64,000 nt of DNA from Kingdonia uniflora (lineage: Eukaryota > Streptophyta > Magnoliopsida > Ranunculales > Circaeasteraceae). The notes beneath the pieces were generated by a model that worked only from the letters and a program-made list of their open reading frames with translations, made no database searches and was not told where the DNA came from. How positions within the stretch are numbered: position 1 is the stretch's first letter; every line of letters begins with the position of its first letter. The stretch covers positions 868,001 through 932,000 of the forward strand of contig JACGCM010000715.1 in NCBI GenBank assembly GCA_014058105.1, given 5' to 3'. Position numbers and translations under genes: made by a program. Below, one piece after another: positions 44,700-56,581 of this stretch.

Positions 44700-47600
44700 A
44701 TGCATGTGGAGGAGGACAGTGATCGAACTAACTCTTTTGTTGTTGCCAAAATGAAAGAGTTGAAGCGGAGATACTGTAATATGGCCGGGATAAACTAGCA
44801 GAAGCTCGAGGATGAGTATCTCAAGCACACATTCGCGGTATGTGGTTGAAAAACTATTTACTTGATGTTGCCTTTGAACTGAATGAAACTGGTGAACTAA
44901 CTTTTCTATTTTTGTTATATCGGCAGCTGTCAACGATGTTGAAGGGGGCCAGATAATGTTTGGACAAGAGAGGCCAAGAATCAAGAATTTACCGATCTGA
45001 CGGCAAAGTTCGAGGCTCAGTCAGCTCGCGTGATGGAGCTCGAGGGTGAGTTACAGTTAGAAAGAGAGAGAAGGGCTACATATGTTACCGCAGCTGTAAA
45101 AATGTATAGTGAACTGTCAAAGCATGACAAGCTCATGTTTAATGCGGTTGCAGCAGTTTTAGTGGAAATGGACCATTTTATCAACTCGTACTATTATTTT
45201 GGGTTAAGTGTTGATGATGTGGCGTTGACCCAGAATGGTAGGTATGCAGAGATCGAGCTCCCTACTGAGGAGGAAGAGGTGGTTGGTGATGTTGCTGGTG
45301 TGCCTGAGAAAGCTTCAGACCTTCCTTCAGGCAGTGCAGAGGCAGTCCATACCATTGAGCAAACAGTTGATCCTCTGTTAGAATGTGCTAAAACAGTTCT
45401 TTCTCCAGAGAAAAAGCTGAAATCCCCCTCCGAGGTAGACATTAACAAATCTCTTTAAACGTTATGTGGTATCCTGTCTTTTGTTTGTCAGCTCGTTTGA
45501 TTTGGATGAGATAATACTCTGTATAATCGTACACTATTTTCATTTTGAGTGATATTTTAAAATATGTTTTTCGTGAATGTTGGTATTGAAATAAGATATA
45601 TGTAATCTGTGTAGGAGATAAAGCACTTGAGAAAAACAAACTCTAACTTGGAGAAGTTGCTAAGTAGAGCGAGGGACTCCGTGGCTCGTACTCAACAGAT
45701 ACTTAACAAAACTAAATACGAGAGAATGCAATTTAAGTTATATTTAGAGAAAACCTTTAAAGAGTTATATGATTTGCAATGTAAATATGCTAAGATAAAA
45801 GTAGAGAGAGACGGGGTGTTAAGAAAGGAAGAGGAAATAAAAGTATTAGTTTGAAAACTGGAAGAGTTGGTTTGTTTTAACGACCCAAGTGATAAGGCGA
45901 GGTGTCAGAGTATGCTATTGGTTATGACTTTGTATTTTGAGGTCGAATTAGATAGTGAACGAGGGTTAAAGTAAGCTTATATAGAGCCTTTGAGGGAAAT
46001 ATGTGTAATTCCAGACCCAGCTCGAGTTATGTTTTTAGCTCAAGCAACACGCAATCATCATAGCTTAGAAGAGAAAATGTTCAGCTCGGGCTAGTGTGTC
46101 TGTTGTATGGGGTGATGTAGAACATTTATCTGATGTCTTTGGCTTTATGTAAGATCAGAGGGTCATGAGGATTGTATTTTTCAGGATAAGGAAAGAGCAA
46201 ATAGAGGTTCAAACGCAATTGGAGGGTGAGGTAAAGGGGTTACATGATGACCTATCGCAGCATGTAGAGCAAAAAATGTCTTTTAGCAACGCGGCTGTCG
46301 AAAGAAGTGGTTGTTCAGATGATGGTAGAGGCAGAAATGGGGGATTTAGGTGTGTTACTAAAAAATACATGTCAGTGGTTGCACAAAGTGCAAATGATAT
46401 TAAAGGAGCATCTATGCCCAACGCAAGCAAAATTCGTTGTGTGAACGAGGCATGAGCGTTACATAGACAGTGTTACTGAGTTTTATGGGATAAAATTGTC
46501 TAGGCTGGAGAGCGTATTTAGGAAATTCGTAGAGGAATGTGGGAAGGATTTTGAAGTAGAAAATACCAAAGTAGAAAACCTGTAGTTTATCCGAGGCGCA
46601 TGAGAAATTGTTGGTGACCACCCCCTTCCTAGGTCATGGGAGGAACCGTCAGAAGGGGACAGGGTCGAGTGTCTGAAACCCCGAACGTGGCGCAAACAAC
46701 GCCAACAGGAGATTGTGACCTTTACCACGCTGGTAGATGTATAGGCCTCGAATAACAAGGTCATGAGAGACAAGCGGCGGTTGTCTCCTGTCTGGAAGAG
46801 TCGCAAATAAATTAAATCTTGTTTTTCCGTTATTATTCCTCTATAGTGTTTGAAAATGTAATATGTGTATTGTGAGGATAGAATGATGTATCTAACTTAC
46901 TCAGATACTATGTTCTTGATGTAGTTTTGCCAACTGTTATATGTACTCTGTTGTTATGAAAAATTATTATAAATGTAACCTGTTATGAATAGGTGGACCT
47001 GACTGTTATACAAAGTCAGTACAATGCATTACGTAACATGAATAAACAAATGCGTGCTGAGCTAAGATCGAGTCAAGAGGCTAAAAAAAATGCTATTGAG
47101 GTTGAAGAAAAACTGAGGGCGGAGATGAGTGAAACTCTTCAAGATAAAGAGGCGATAATATCTGTCAGTTTGAGAAAGATAGAGAGTTTAGAAGAAGAGA
47201 TAAGAAAAAAGGGCGTTGGAGTTGGAAGTGGATCGGGACGAGCTAGTCAACAAGGTGTTGAATTGCTATCTGCGCGATCGCAAATTACAGAACTGCTAGT
47301 CGCATTAGAGGCTGAAGGAAATAATGTGAAGGAGCTACAATTTCAGGTGAATATGCTTGAAGCGAAGATAAACGATGTTAGAGCTCGTGCTCGCAAATAT
47401 GAAACATTGCGGTTGGTTGCTGGGTTGACGGGAAAGGAGATGGAGGAGGTTTATGCTCAATAGAATGAAGTCATCAATAAGGACTGGAATAAAATATGTG
47501 ATCTAGAGCAGCTTTCGCAAATGCGACACCTGGATATCTTGGAACACCAGTCCGAAAACGACAGACTTCGAAACACAAATATGAAGCTAGAGGGTGATCT

Positions 47601-48120
47601 ATTGCGATTGGAGATAAGTTATGACTTGAAGCGGGTAGAATGTGCAGGTTATGAAAATTTGATGTCTCTGATTTATCATAGGGATGACTTCATGACCATA
47701 CTGGCAGCTCAGAATTCAGATGTGTATCGTGAAAAACGACGAGTGAACGATCGTTGTAAGCAACTGGAAGACACACTGAAGGACGCACAACATAAGCTAA
47801 GTAAACTCTTTCTCAGTAAGCAGGTGAAAGCTGAGGCAGGTGGTAGTCATGAGAGGGAGATGGTTACAGTAATATCGTTCTTTGTAGCTGAGTTGAAGAG
47901 ACTGTAAGCTGAAAGCCAGAGGGTATATGATGGTTTGACTGCTCAAGGTACAGAATATGAGATGGAGGTGATCCGAACCGCTTATTTAGAACCCATGATC
48001 TCCAAGATTGGATCGTTTAAACAGAGGATGGTTAAAGAGGGGATGAAAATTATTTTGGGGAGAATGCTAGAATTTATGTGTCAAAAGTTACATAAGATTG
48101 GTGCAAAGGACGTGGCATGA
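44700..48120 (+). pseudogene. Coiled-coil region of the antisense gypsy ORF set
   Basis: A series of plus-strand open segments (45030-45458, 45627-45854, 46165-46455, 46993-47463, 47521-47907, 47935-48120) is rich in Glu, Lys, Arg, Leu and Gln with heptad spacing, for example LEGELQLERERRA and KQMRAELRSSQEAKKNA. Gaps between segments contain splice-like GT and AG sites and AT-rich DNA, so an intron-containing gene is plausible, but stops also occur inside. It is the natural C-terminal continuation of the Transposase_28-like part. The ORF at 47521-47907 runs to a stop and resumes at 47935. Confidence 0.45.
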
Positions 48121-48399
48121 CCTTCTAATGTGGGTAATGAGTTAAGTGACAGCTCTAGTGAAGAATGAGTAATATGATATATATTATATGTATACGAACA
48201 ATGGATAAAAAAGAAATATGGATGTATAAAGAATTAGTTAAAGACAAACAGTGAACTCTACTAACTGTGTGAGGTACCAATGATAATGTATGTAAAATAG
48301 TATGATATACGATCAAATCATCCAAAGTGGTAAACGATCTGTGATGCATGAGATGATCGGTTTGGTCGGAGCATGAGCGATCTACGATGTAGTTTAGAT

Positions 48400-48625
48400 T
48401 GTCGATTTGGCCAAAACAACAAATGATCTGTAATGTAGTTTAGATGATCGATTTGCCCAAAGCAACAAACGATCTATAATGTAGTTTAGATAATCGATTT
48501 GGCCGAAGCAACAAATGATCTGTAATGTAGTTTTGATGATCGAGTTGGCCGAAGCAACAAACAATATGTAATGTAGTTTAGATGATCAATTTGGCCGAAA
48601 CAACAAATGATCTGTAATCTGTGTA
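48400..48625. repeat. 46-bp tandem repeat
   Basis: The unit cgatttggccgaagcaacaa...atctgtaatgtagtttagatgat recurs with starts at about 48403, 48449 and 48495, then two more copies. It is the building block of the 160-bp array that follows. Confidence 0.8.
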
Positions 48626-49290
48626 TAGAAGTTGTGTAAGGCAATTGATCACAAGTCTTTCATTGGTGTAAGATTGACGTACAGCGAATGTATTAGATAG
48701 ATCGGTTTGGCCGAAGCAACAAATGATCTGTAATGTATTAGATGATCAATTTGGCCAAAGTAACAAATGATCTGTAATCTGTGTATAGAAAATTTGTAGG
48801 GTAATCGAACACAAGTCTTTCATTGGTGTAAGATCGATGTACAGGGAATGTATTAGATAGATCAGTTTGGCCGAAACAACAAATGATCTGTAATGTATTA
48901 GATGATCAATTTGGCAAAAACAACAAATGATCTGTAATCTGTGTATAGAAAATTTGTAGGGAAATTGATCACAAGTCTTTTATTGGTGTAAGATTGACGT
49001 ACAACAAATGTATTAGATAGATCGGTTTGGCCAAAGCAACAAACGATTTGTAATGTATTAGATGATCAATTTGGCCAAAACAACAAATGATTTGTAATCT
49101 GTGTATAGAAAATTTGTATGGTAATCGAACATAAGTCTTTCATTGGTGTAAGATTAACGTACAGCGAATATATTAGATAGATCTGTTTGGCCGAAGCAAC
49201 AAACGATCTGTAATGTATTAGATAATCAATTTGGCCAAAGTAATAAATGATTTGTAATTTGTGTATAGAAATTTTGTGTGGCATAGTAGA
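48621..49290. repeat. 160-bp tandem repeat array, four full units
   Basis: The word gtgtatagaa occurs at 48621, 48781, 48941, 49101 and 49261, exactly 160 bp apart each time. Each unit has an aatttgtagggtaatcgaacacaagtcttt part and one or two of the 46-bp-type words. It lies between the pol end and the antisense ORFs, in the 3' untranslated part of the gypsy element. Confidence 0.9.
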
Positions 49291-49397
49291 AAGTACTCAG
49301 ATGTGTTCGTCAAACAGTAATCTTTTATTGATGAAGTTCTTCATACGAACTGATAGATTGGTTTGGAAAAAAGTACACCGTGACAGATGTGTTATCA

Positions 49398-50869
49398 TCA
49401 ATACAATTTTAGTCTCCATGTGCTCCAAGGATTAGGTATGTGCTCGCCATGCTTAGTGGCGAGGTCGCAAGATCCGAGGCCACTTTTCCCGATAACAACA
49501 AAAGGACCTTCCAAATTTTTAGATAATTTCCCTGCGTTGAGCTCTTTGCAATGTTTGGGAATCTCCCGGAGGACCAGATCTTTGATTTCGAACTCTCTAT
49601 GCCGAACGCGTTTGTTATAAGATCGGGCTAAATCTTGGTGATACATTCCCAATTTCATAACTGCTTTATCCCGAGTCTCCTCGATCCAGTTCATATTATA
49701 TGCTAACTGGAATACATTTTCTTCATCGGTCATGGTATGGTCGCGAATAGGGTGATGATACTGAGTAGGGATGATTGCATCAGTACCGTAAGCCAGAAGG
49801 AACGGCGTGCATCCAGTTGAAACTCGGGGCGTAGTTTGATAAGCCCACAACATATATGGTAATTCCATGACCCAATTTCTTTTCTTTTCTGTTAGGCGCT
49901 TTTTGATTTTATCGACGATAGTGCGATTAGTGATCTCGGCTTGGCCGTTCCCTTGTGGGTAATACAGATTTAAAGGGGAATGTATGATGTTGTGCTGATT
50001 GAGGAATTCAACGACCTTGGAGCCAACAAACTGAGGTTCATTGTCGATCCTGATGAGATGAGGGCAGTAAAAATGAATGATGATGTTTTCCCAGATGAAC
50101 TTGATAACTTCATCTTCTCGTGTGCAGCACAGGGGAACTGCTTCTACCCATTTAGTGAAGTAATCCGCTGTGACTAAGAAATATTTCTATTTTCCTGGTG
50201 CAGTAGGAAACTCGCCGACGAGGTTGAGGGCCCATCTTTTAAATGGCCATACAATGTTGCTAGAATGTAGTTCTAAAGCTGGAGTTCGAATTTGGGGACC
50301 ATGGCATTGATAGGCATCGTATTTGCTTGTGAGCTCGATTGCTTGAGTTTAATTTTAGGCCAGAATATGCCTTGGGTAAGAGCTCGGTTGGCCATAGATC
50401 TTCCTGCTGTGTGGGAACCACAAGTGCCTTCATGTAGTTCGTATAAGAATTTTTGAGCTTCTTTGTAAGATAAACATTTAAGATGCGACCCGGTGACTAA
50501 AATCTTGTACAAGAGACCGTTTTCGACGATGTAGCATTTTGCGTTATCAAGTACACGCCTTCTTTCAGCGGGGTCTTGCATGAGTTCGCCATCGAATGTG
50601 TTCTTGGTACCAATATATTTAAGGAAAGGTCGTCTCCAATCGTCCTTATCCTCTTCAACGCCCCCAGTATTAACAAAATTTGAGCTTATGATGTTAATGC
50701 TGGAGGTTGATATCATTTCAATCTTGAGATGCCGAGCTTCTGAGCCAAAGACTCCTGCGAGATATGCGAGGGAATCAGAATGTCTGTTCTCTCCGCGCGG
50801 CAAATGTTCGATATAAATTTTCTTAAATTTACTCATTCTGTCGGCTATGGCAGCTGCGTAATCGATCAT
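49398..50869 (-). pseudogene. Gypsy integrase and part of second RNase H, minus strand
   Basis: The minus-strand piece 50869-50273 starts MIDYAAAIADRMSKFKK and IYIEHLPRGENRHSDSLAYLA, the end of the archaeal-type second RNase H. It runs on into the integrase zinc part (HEGTCGSHTAGRSMANRAL). The catalytic core follows in broken frames from about 50220 to 49880. The C-terminal integrase part (49868-49398) has VSTGCTPFLLAYGTDA and the RVRHREFEIKDLVLR and LEGPFVV segments. Two frames and several stops are seen; not functional. Confidence 0.85.
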
Positions 50870-51300
50870 TTTCCAATTCTTCTAGAATTTTTCTGTGCAA
50901 TGGTTTACAATGAGCAAAGAGTCTGTATATATGGATAGTATTGACACTCTAATTTTTAGAGCCATATTCAAACAGTAAATCATTTCATCTTACTCAGCTG
51001 CATTGTTGGTAGCTTCAAAATTTAATCGAATGGCCTTTTCAAGTTTATCATTAGAAGGTGTTATCAACACGATTCTGATGCCTGATCCTGTGGGTCCTGA
51101 GGATCCATCGGTTAGAAGGCGCCATCCCTTTTGCGTTATCCAGTCTGCCCTTTCTTTGAGCTATTCTTCATGAATTTTTGTGCTGTCTTTTTCCCAGTCA
51201 GGATCTTCTACGGGGAAGTCCGCAAGGAAACCTGCTACGGCCTGACCCTTTTTAGAATGTTTAGGCTCAAATCAGATGTCATGCTCGCCCAGAGTGACTG
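50870..51300 (-). pseudogene. Gypsy second RNase H, N-terminal part
   Basis: Readable with breaks as GPTGSGIRIVLI-like, LNFEATNNAA and SILSIYTDSLLIV. A second RNase H after the ordinary one is the diagnostic feature of the Tat lineage. Confidence 0.7.
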
Positions 51301-51304
51301 ACCA

Positions 51305-51604
51305 CTACTGGATTCGTCTGGATTTCTTTCGTTTGGATAACATTTCGCGTAGAGGGTTGTTGGTCACTACTCTTACTGAGTGGGCTTGGAAGTATTGTCT
51401 TAATTTTTGTGAGGTGTAGATGAGAGCCAAAAGTAGTTTCTCGACCTTGCTGTATCGAGATTCTGCTGGAGTGAGAGTTTTATTGATGAAGTAGACAGGC
51501 TTCTCAATTTTCTCATCAAGCCGAATGAGGACAAAACTTAATGACTCTTCAGTAACGGTAAAATAGATGGTAAGTTCTTCCCCTTCGCTAGGTGTGCTCA
51601 TCAC
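51305..51604 (-). pseudogene. Gypsy RNase H
   Basis: 100-codon open piece with FVLIRLDEKIEKPVYFINKTL and YSKVEKLLLALIYTSQKLRQYF, the usual gypsy RNase H end. Confidence 0.85.
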
Positions 51605-51793
51605 TGGTGGTGAACCCAGGTTAAGTTGTAGCTGTTGAAAGGTAGTTTCACACTCCGTTGTTCATTCGATCTCGTGGTCCTTATTAGGTTTCTATTTTGT
51701 TGTTCCCTCACGTAATAAGTTGAACAACTATCGACAGCGATCGGACGATTTTGAAACAAAACGGTTTATTACGACAATCTTTTCTGCTAACTT

Positions 51794-52551
51794 CTAGACG
51801 TCTTTCTTCGTTCTTGGAGAAGGCATATATAATAGTGCGCGAATGCGATCCAGATCAGCTTCAATATCGTGCTTACTAGTTAACTGGCCCAAGAATTTTC
51901 CTGATTGAACCCTAAAGTGGCATTTATCAGGGTTGAGTCTCATCTTGTAGAGACGAAGGATGTCAAAGGGCGTGTGTAAATCCGTGATATGGTTTTCCTT
52001 TTTTAGACTTTTGCACAACATATCATCTATATAGACCTCCATTGCTTTTCTGAGGTGATCCTTGAACATTTGGGTCATCAATCGCTGGTAAGTAGCTCTA
52101 GCATTCTTGATACCGAATGGCATGACTTTGTAACAACATATGTTGTACTCTATAATGAAAGTTGTTTTCTCTTGGTCATCAGGTAGCATAGGTATCTAGT
52201 TTAGCCTGATACAATATCCATCATAAGCAGGAGCTCCTGCCCCGACGTAGAGTTGAGCAGGATATTTATGACAAGGAGTGGGAAACTGTCTTTCAGAGTA
52301 TGCCTATTTAGGTCGGTGAAATCCATGTACACCCTGATCTTCCCATTCTTCTTTGGTACCGCTACAATATTTGATATCCATTCTGGATAATTGGCCTTGC
52401 GGATAAAACTAACTTCGATGAGTTTTTCGATCTCCTTGTTGACTTCATCGCGAAGTCTAGGTACTAAAGTTTTATGTCTTTGTTTGATACCTACAGCTTT
52501 CTCTTTCATGTTGAGTTTGTGACAGGCCATGTTCGGGTCAATACCCGGCAT
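51794..52551 (-). pseudogene. Gypsy reverse transcriptase
   Basis: Two pieces in different frames (52551-52201 and 52189-51794) show IREANYPEWISN-like and VPKKNGKIRVYMDFTDLNR segments, then LPDDQEKT, YKVMPFGIKNA and the polymerase motif VYIDDML (near 52020). The break at 52200 falls within the motif that joins the two. Confidence 0.9.
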
Positions 52552-52639
52552 CTCGTGAAACGTCCAGGCGAAGACATCACTATTATCTTTAAAGAACTGG
52601 ATAAGAGTGTCACGCTTTGCTGGTGGCAGATGGGTGTCA

Positions 52640-53640
52640 ATATATGTCCCACGCTTGGGTGCACTGATTTCAACGTATTCTATGGTCTCTGCGGTGGGCA
52701 GATGTTGCCCTGCAATGTTAACTGCATAGTTCTCTATAATGTTTCCTGTTGTCTTCTGTAATTGCTATGCGAGCTGATGTTCAGAAGGCTCCGGTTCAAT
52801 GACGACAGAATTTTCGTACGCTCGTGCTAATTTTTGACTTCCTTTTATCTCGTAAGCGCTACCCTCCCACTCAAAACATAGTACCAAGTGGTAGGTTGAT
52901 AGAATGACGTGCATGTTGTGTAACCAACAAGATTTTGTATTGATGACATAAAAAATAACGTCGAGTGTTACCGGCCCTGCGGTGATAAGAAGTATAATCT
53001 TTCCTACGTACTTTTCTTTATACCCATTGAAGCCATAGATATCAATGTCGCTGGGTTAGACCTTATCGGCCAGACCCATCTGATCGATCGTACTCTGAAA
53101 AAGGAGTTCGATAGTGCTGCCAATGTTTATCATCATCGTATGAAGTACCATGTTCCACATTTTCAACATGATCACCAAGATATCATGGTGAGGATAGTTG
53201 ACATGTCGAATGTCACAATCATCAAAAGAGATGTCAGTTCACTGAGAGCTAGATACCAGAATTAAGCGAACTTCTTTATCTTGCATGGATAAGTCGTGAC
53301 ATTGGGCGACATGCCTCCGCTTGCTTATATTAGATTCTTTGATAACCTGGGTCTCCACGAGATGGCAGAGTGATATATGGTACAAATGCTTTTTGGCTAA
53401 GGGCTCGTCAACTTGCACAACTTCAGTGGGGCTTTTGTAACTCTCATTCTTATAATTCTCCACGTCCAATATATACTCATGCATTCGTCCATCTGCGAAG
53501 ATGTACTCAAGCAACCGTTGTAAGACAAAACATTGCTCTACCTCATGATGTCGGACCTTATGGTAGATGCAGTATGGCTTGTTCTCGATCGGTTGAAGGT
53601 ACTCCGTATTTTAGAAGAATCTATTTTTCTATAATATAGG
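52640..53640 (-). pseudogene. Gypsy protease region
   Basis: It includes the piece 53514-53239 (MLEYIFADGRMHEYILDV) which in this lineage follows a zinc-finger-like CIYHK segment near 53570. Downstream sequence is homologous in order only; I cannot point to the Asp of the protease with certainty. Confidence 0.5.
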
Positions 53641-54870
53641 ATATATGCTGGTTATAGTCATATTCATCTTTGGAAGATAAGGTCTTGGCAACTTACTTCC
53701 CTTCCGAGGTCGCTCGTCATTGGATTTTGTACGTATTCATTCTCCTCCTTGATCTGATGTCCGATTAAAATCGAAATGGTTTGACTGATCTCGAGCTGTC
53801 AGTGTTGACTTCTAAGGTTTCTGCCTATCGAACACCATCCGCTCTAGGTCGATGTATCCGTTGACCTTTTTCGATCATATCTTCCAACGTGGTTGGCTTG
53901 CTGAGGACGAGGTATACCTTCGCTCAGCCATCGACGAGTAAGGCGTTGGTAAAAGAAAAAATAGTAATCTTTTGGTCGAGTCAGTCTACTTTTCAGACTA
54001 ACTCTAAGAACTTTTTGGTAAACATCTCAAGTTTTTCTCCAACTATTCAAAAGTTACGATGGATCATTCAGGAAGTGTGTAAAACCATCGTAGGGGCTCG
54101 CCTGACAAGCTGTTAGGAAAGAGCCAGCATAGAATGTGGTTGGACGTAGAATGCAGGCCTAAAGCGTCCTAAAACTCCTGAACATGTTCTACTGGGTCAG
54201 TCCCTTTGTACTTTTAGATCTTCGGAGTGTGAAACCGGTGAGGACTTCCCTATCCTAGAGCTCTTGGGTGATCGGGCTTTTCTGTAATATATTGAGGATC
54301 CCTTTAGTCGGCGTGTGGGCTTCAAACAATTCTTTGATCCGCTTCTCGACATGTTCCTAAGTGACGTATTATTGAGTTATAACGATTAGACGCGTGACGC
54401 GCCCTTCTCCAGAGTTGTGGTCACTACTCCCTTCACTTAGGCATTCTTTTGTAGAAACCCAAACTCTTTGAGGTGGGTTTTCAGTCTGTCTGGCTCCTAC
54501 GAGGACGCCATCTACTTCCTGCTGGATCTCCTAGATCGGGGCGGGAACCATGTCCTATTGCTGACGGTTAGATCGAAGCGCACCTCCTGCGTGAACGCCC
54601 TTCAGAGGAGACTCGATTCTGCCATGAACGGAAATTTGCGAGCCTTCAGGTTGTACGATTTTTTTCTTCTAGGCGGCTACATGCTGACCTTGTAAGACTT
54701 TTAACGCATCTTGTTTACTCGCAAGGCGTTATTCCAGGGATTCGTACCTTTATGTTTATAAGATTAGAGTGTCCCTCAGGTCTGCCAAAGCTACGTTCTC
54801 TTCCACCTGGATGATCGACGTACTTTGACCTGGAGGAGACATTCTGAGAAAAGGGGACCAACAGCGTTTG
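53641..54870 (-). pseudogene. Gypsy gag region
   Basis: It starts near 54842 with MSPPGQSTSIIQVEEN and passes through a Gln/Arg-rich part. It has capsid-like segments near 54250-54000 in several frames, with many stops. Position after the primer site and before protease supports the call. Confidence 0.6.
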
Positions 54871-54897
54871 AGACGATAGGTTTGAGAATTTTGATTC

Positions 54898-54914
54898 CCA
54901 CAGACGGTGCCAAA
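54898..54914 (-). other. Primer binding site of the gypsy element
   Basis: On the minus strand, TTTGGCACCGTCTGTGG just inside the 5' LTR is the form of primer site usual in Tat-type elements. Confidence 0.8.
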
Positions 54915-55478
54915 TATAATAACCTAATTCTGGGATACAGACTTAGCCTTTACACCAAATGTATCTAGAGCGTTCAAGAATAACAGACATTAAACAACAA
55001 GATTGTTTAACGTAGAAAGCATTTGAATAGGTTAAAAACCATGACATCCCTTGAGGATTTTGAGAAAAAGATAATCTTATTGAGATTGCTAGTATATTAC
55101 AATAAACGATTTAGAATATAGAATGATAGAGTAAGAACTTTTCTATGGTGATCGTTTTGTCCCTCATCCGCAGTTCTCCAGGTCCTCTTATAGGTTCTCT
55201 AATATGACCGTTTGATGACCATAAAGTTCCTTAATGATGGACGTTACAAAGTGAGTACGAGATATTCTTTAACCAGGTTGTGTAACGTTCTGACCTTTGT
55301 TGTTATACAATGGCTCTATTGTTGACTGTGTACTTCGCGCAGGTTGAACTGTTGATGTAAAGGTTGAAAGTGATGTCTCAAACTGGGGAAAGTTTGGCTT
55401 TGTCTTTAGCAGTGCTTCCTACATGCTGATGAGATCGAGGGTGAGGTTTGAGTCCGAGATACGGAATAAACTATTACA
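54915..55478 (-). repeat. 5' LTR of the gypsy element (564 bp)
   Basis: Same length as 39823-40386 and closely similar along its full length. The plus-strand left end is TATAATAACC, one base off the TG seen in the other copy. Confidence 0.9.
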
Positions 55479-55837
55479 AAACCCAATCAAAACCCTTGTT
55501 TAAAATTCAAAAAATGATCAGAGAGGGGGTGATTACATCACCAATGACGGAGAGATGGTCACCGGTATTTACGGTGGCCAAAATTTAAGAGAGTGAGCCC
55601 CATATCGCTGCTGGGATCATCGGTATATGCGATCTGGTGCGTGAAACAAATTAGGAAATTTGGGAAGAAGTATCGGGAAACCTAATACGTGCAACATTTT
55701 ACAGCGTTTATCAAGCAATTGATTAGGATAAACCCCCAATCTTTGATGAATCTCCATAAGAGGTAATTACTTTGAAGTTTGTTGATCCGTTTTGGGATGA
55801 GTTTGAAGACTATTGAAGTCAGAGTTTCTATCAGTAT

Positions 55838-56218
55838 TTGGGACCAAATGAGCAAGTCGCGCACGGAAATTTTAGCACAAGAATTGTATCTTTATTTGTA
55901 GGCAAACCAAATGGGTATAGCAAATACTGTGGAAGAATTTGTAGTTGTTCTATACTCATAGTTATTTCTTTTGTATTCAAAATTTGTCCACGAATTTTGA
56001 TGTGTGGTTCTAGTAGATTAGTACAGTTTGTATTTATGCATCCAATGAAGCAATACGAGCTTCCAGATGATGTGTTACCCAATCCATTGGGTATATTAAG
56101 GAGTTATGGAAAATTTCGTGGCCGTCTTCCCGCTTCTTTCGGTGTGCATTTTTTTGATGACTTACTGATTTTCTCACCAGAGTTTGTGGTCGAACTCTTC
56201 TTAGACGGGGAGAGTTAA
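55838..56218 (+). CDS. Unrecognised ORF at the 3' end of the outer LTR element
   Basis: 126 codons without a known motif; one hydrophobic stretch (CSILIVISFVFKI). It overlaps the purine tract and ends at the first bases of the LTR. Possibly a decayed piece of captured or gag-like sequence. Confidence 0.2.
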   Translation: MGPNEQVAHGNFSTRIVSLFVGKPNGYSKYCGRICSCSILIVISFVFKICPRILMCGSSRLVQFVFMHPMKQYELPDDVLPNPLGILRSYGKFRGRLPASFGVHFFDDLLIFSPEFVVELFLDGES

Positions 56219-56581
56219 TAGGAATCGTGGTCCTATCCATGACCACGTGTAACACGTTTCATACATCGCATGTGCGCCTTTTATTTAGTTATTGTTATTT
56301 ATTTTAAATTCATGGAATAATAAGACTAGTTTCCTAATTAGATTAGTATTAGGGTTTATTTTGTGCTAGGTCATTTTTCATATAAAAGAGAGCCTAAGCT
56401 TAGTTTATTTATAATATTGGTTTTAGTAATAGAGAAGGCTTAGCTTTAGAGAGTGAGAGATTGTAAAGTTTGGGGTAAATCTTATAAACCCTAGGTCTCT
56501 TGACCTTTATTTTATGCAATTGAGAGAACTTAGTATTAATCAAGGTTTAATTTAGCTTCCGCACAGGTAGTGTTTAAAACA
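56216..56581 (+). repeat. 3' LTR of the outer LTR element
   Basis: Homologous to 37540-37858 but 47 bp longer, mainly from an insertion near 56485-56530. It begins TAATAGG where the other copy has TGATAGG, and ends AAAACA. Confidence 0.75.

Larger units (their letters stand above)
39823..55478 (-). mobile_element. Ty3/gypsy element of Tat type, 15.7 kb, nested
   Basis: Two direct 564-bp LTRs (54915-55478 is the 5' LTR, 39823-40386 the 3' LTR in the minus orientation) bracket the element. Flanking aaact (39818-39822) and aaacc (55479-55483) are a near-perfect target duplication. On - the order is LTR, primer site, gag, protease, RT, RNase H, a second RNase H, integrase, tandem repeats. An unusual 7-kb stretch with ORFs on the opposite strand follows, then the 3' LTR. 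The second RNase H between RNase H and integrase, the primer site and the 3' repeats all point to the Tat (Ogre/Retand) lineage. Coding parts are degenerate. Confidence 0.9.
37540..56581 (+). mobile_element. LTR element inside the Harbinger remnant, itself interrupted
   Basis: LTRs at 37540-37858 and 56216-56581 are clearly homologous (both contain ttatttagttattgttattta, gaataataagactagtttcc and catataaaa). A primer binding site follows the first and a purine tract (gacggggagagt, 56204-56215) precedes the second. Without the inner gypsy element only about 3.4 kb remains. I see no protease, integrase or RT in it, so it is probably a non-autonomous (LARD-like) element. The short ORFs at 37926 and 55838 are unrecognised. 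Confidence 0.8.

Noticed and set aside
44523..44984. 153-codon minus-strand ORF
   Set aside because: Opposite to the coding-like antisense set, no gypsy pol similarity.
48400..49290. Regular repeats resembling a CRISPR array
   Set aside because: Units are contiguous tandem copies without unique spacers, in a plant retrotransposon 3' region.
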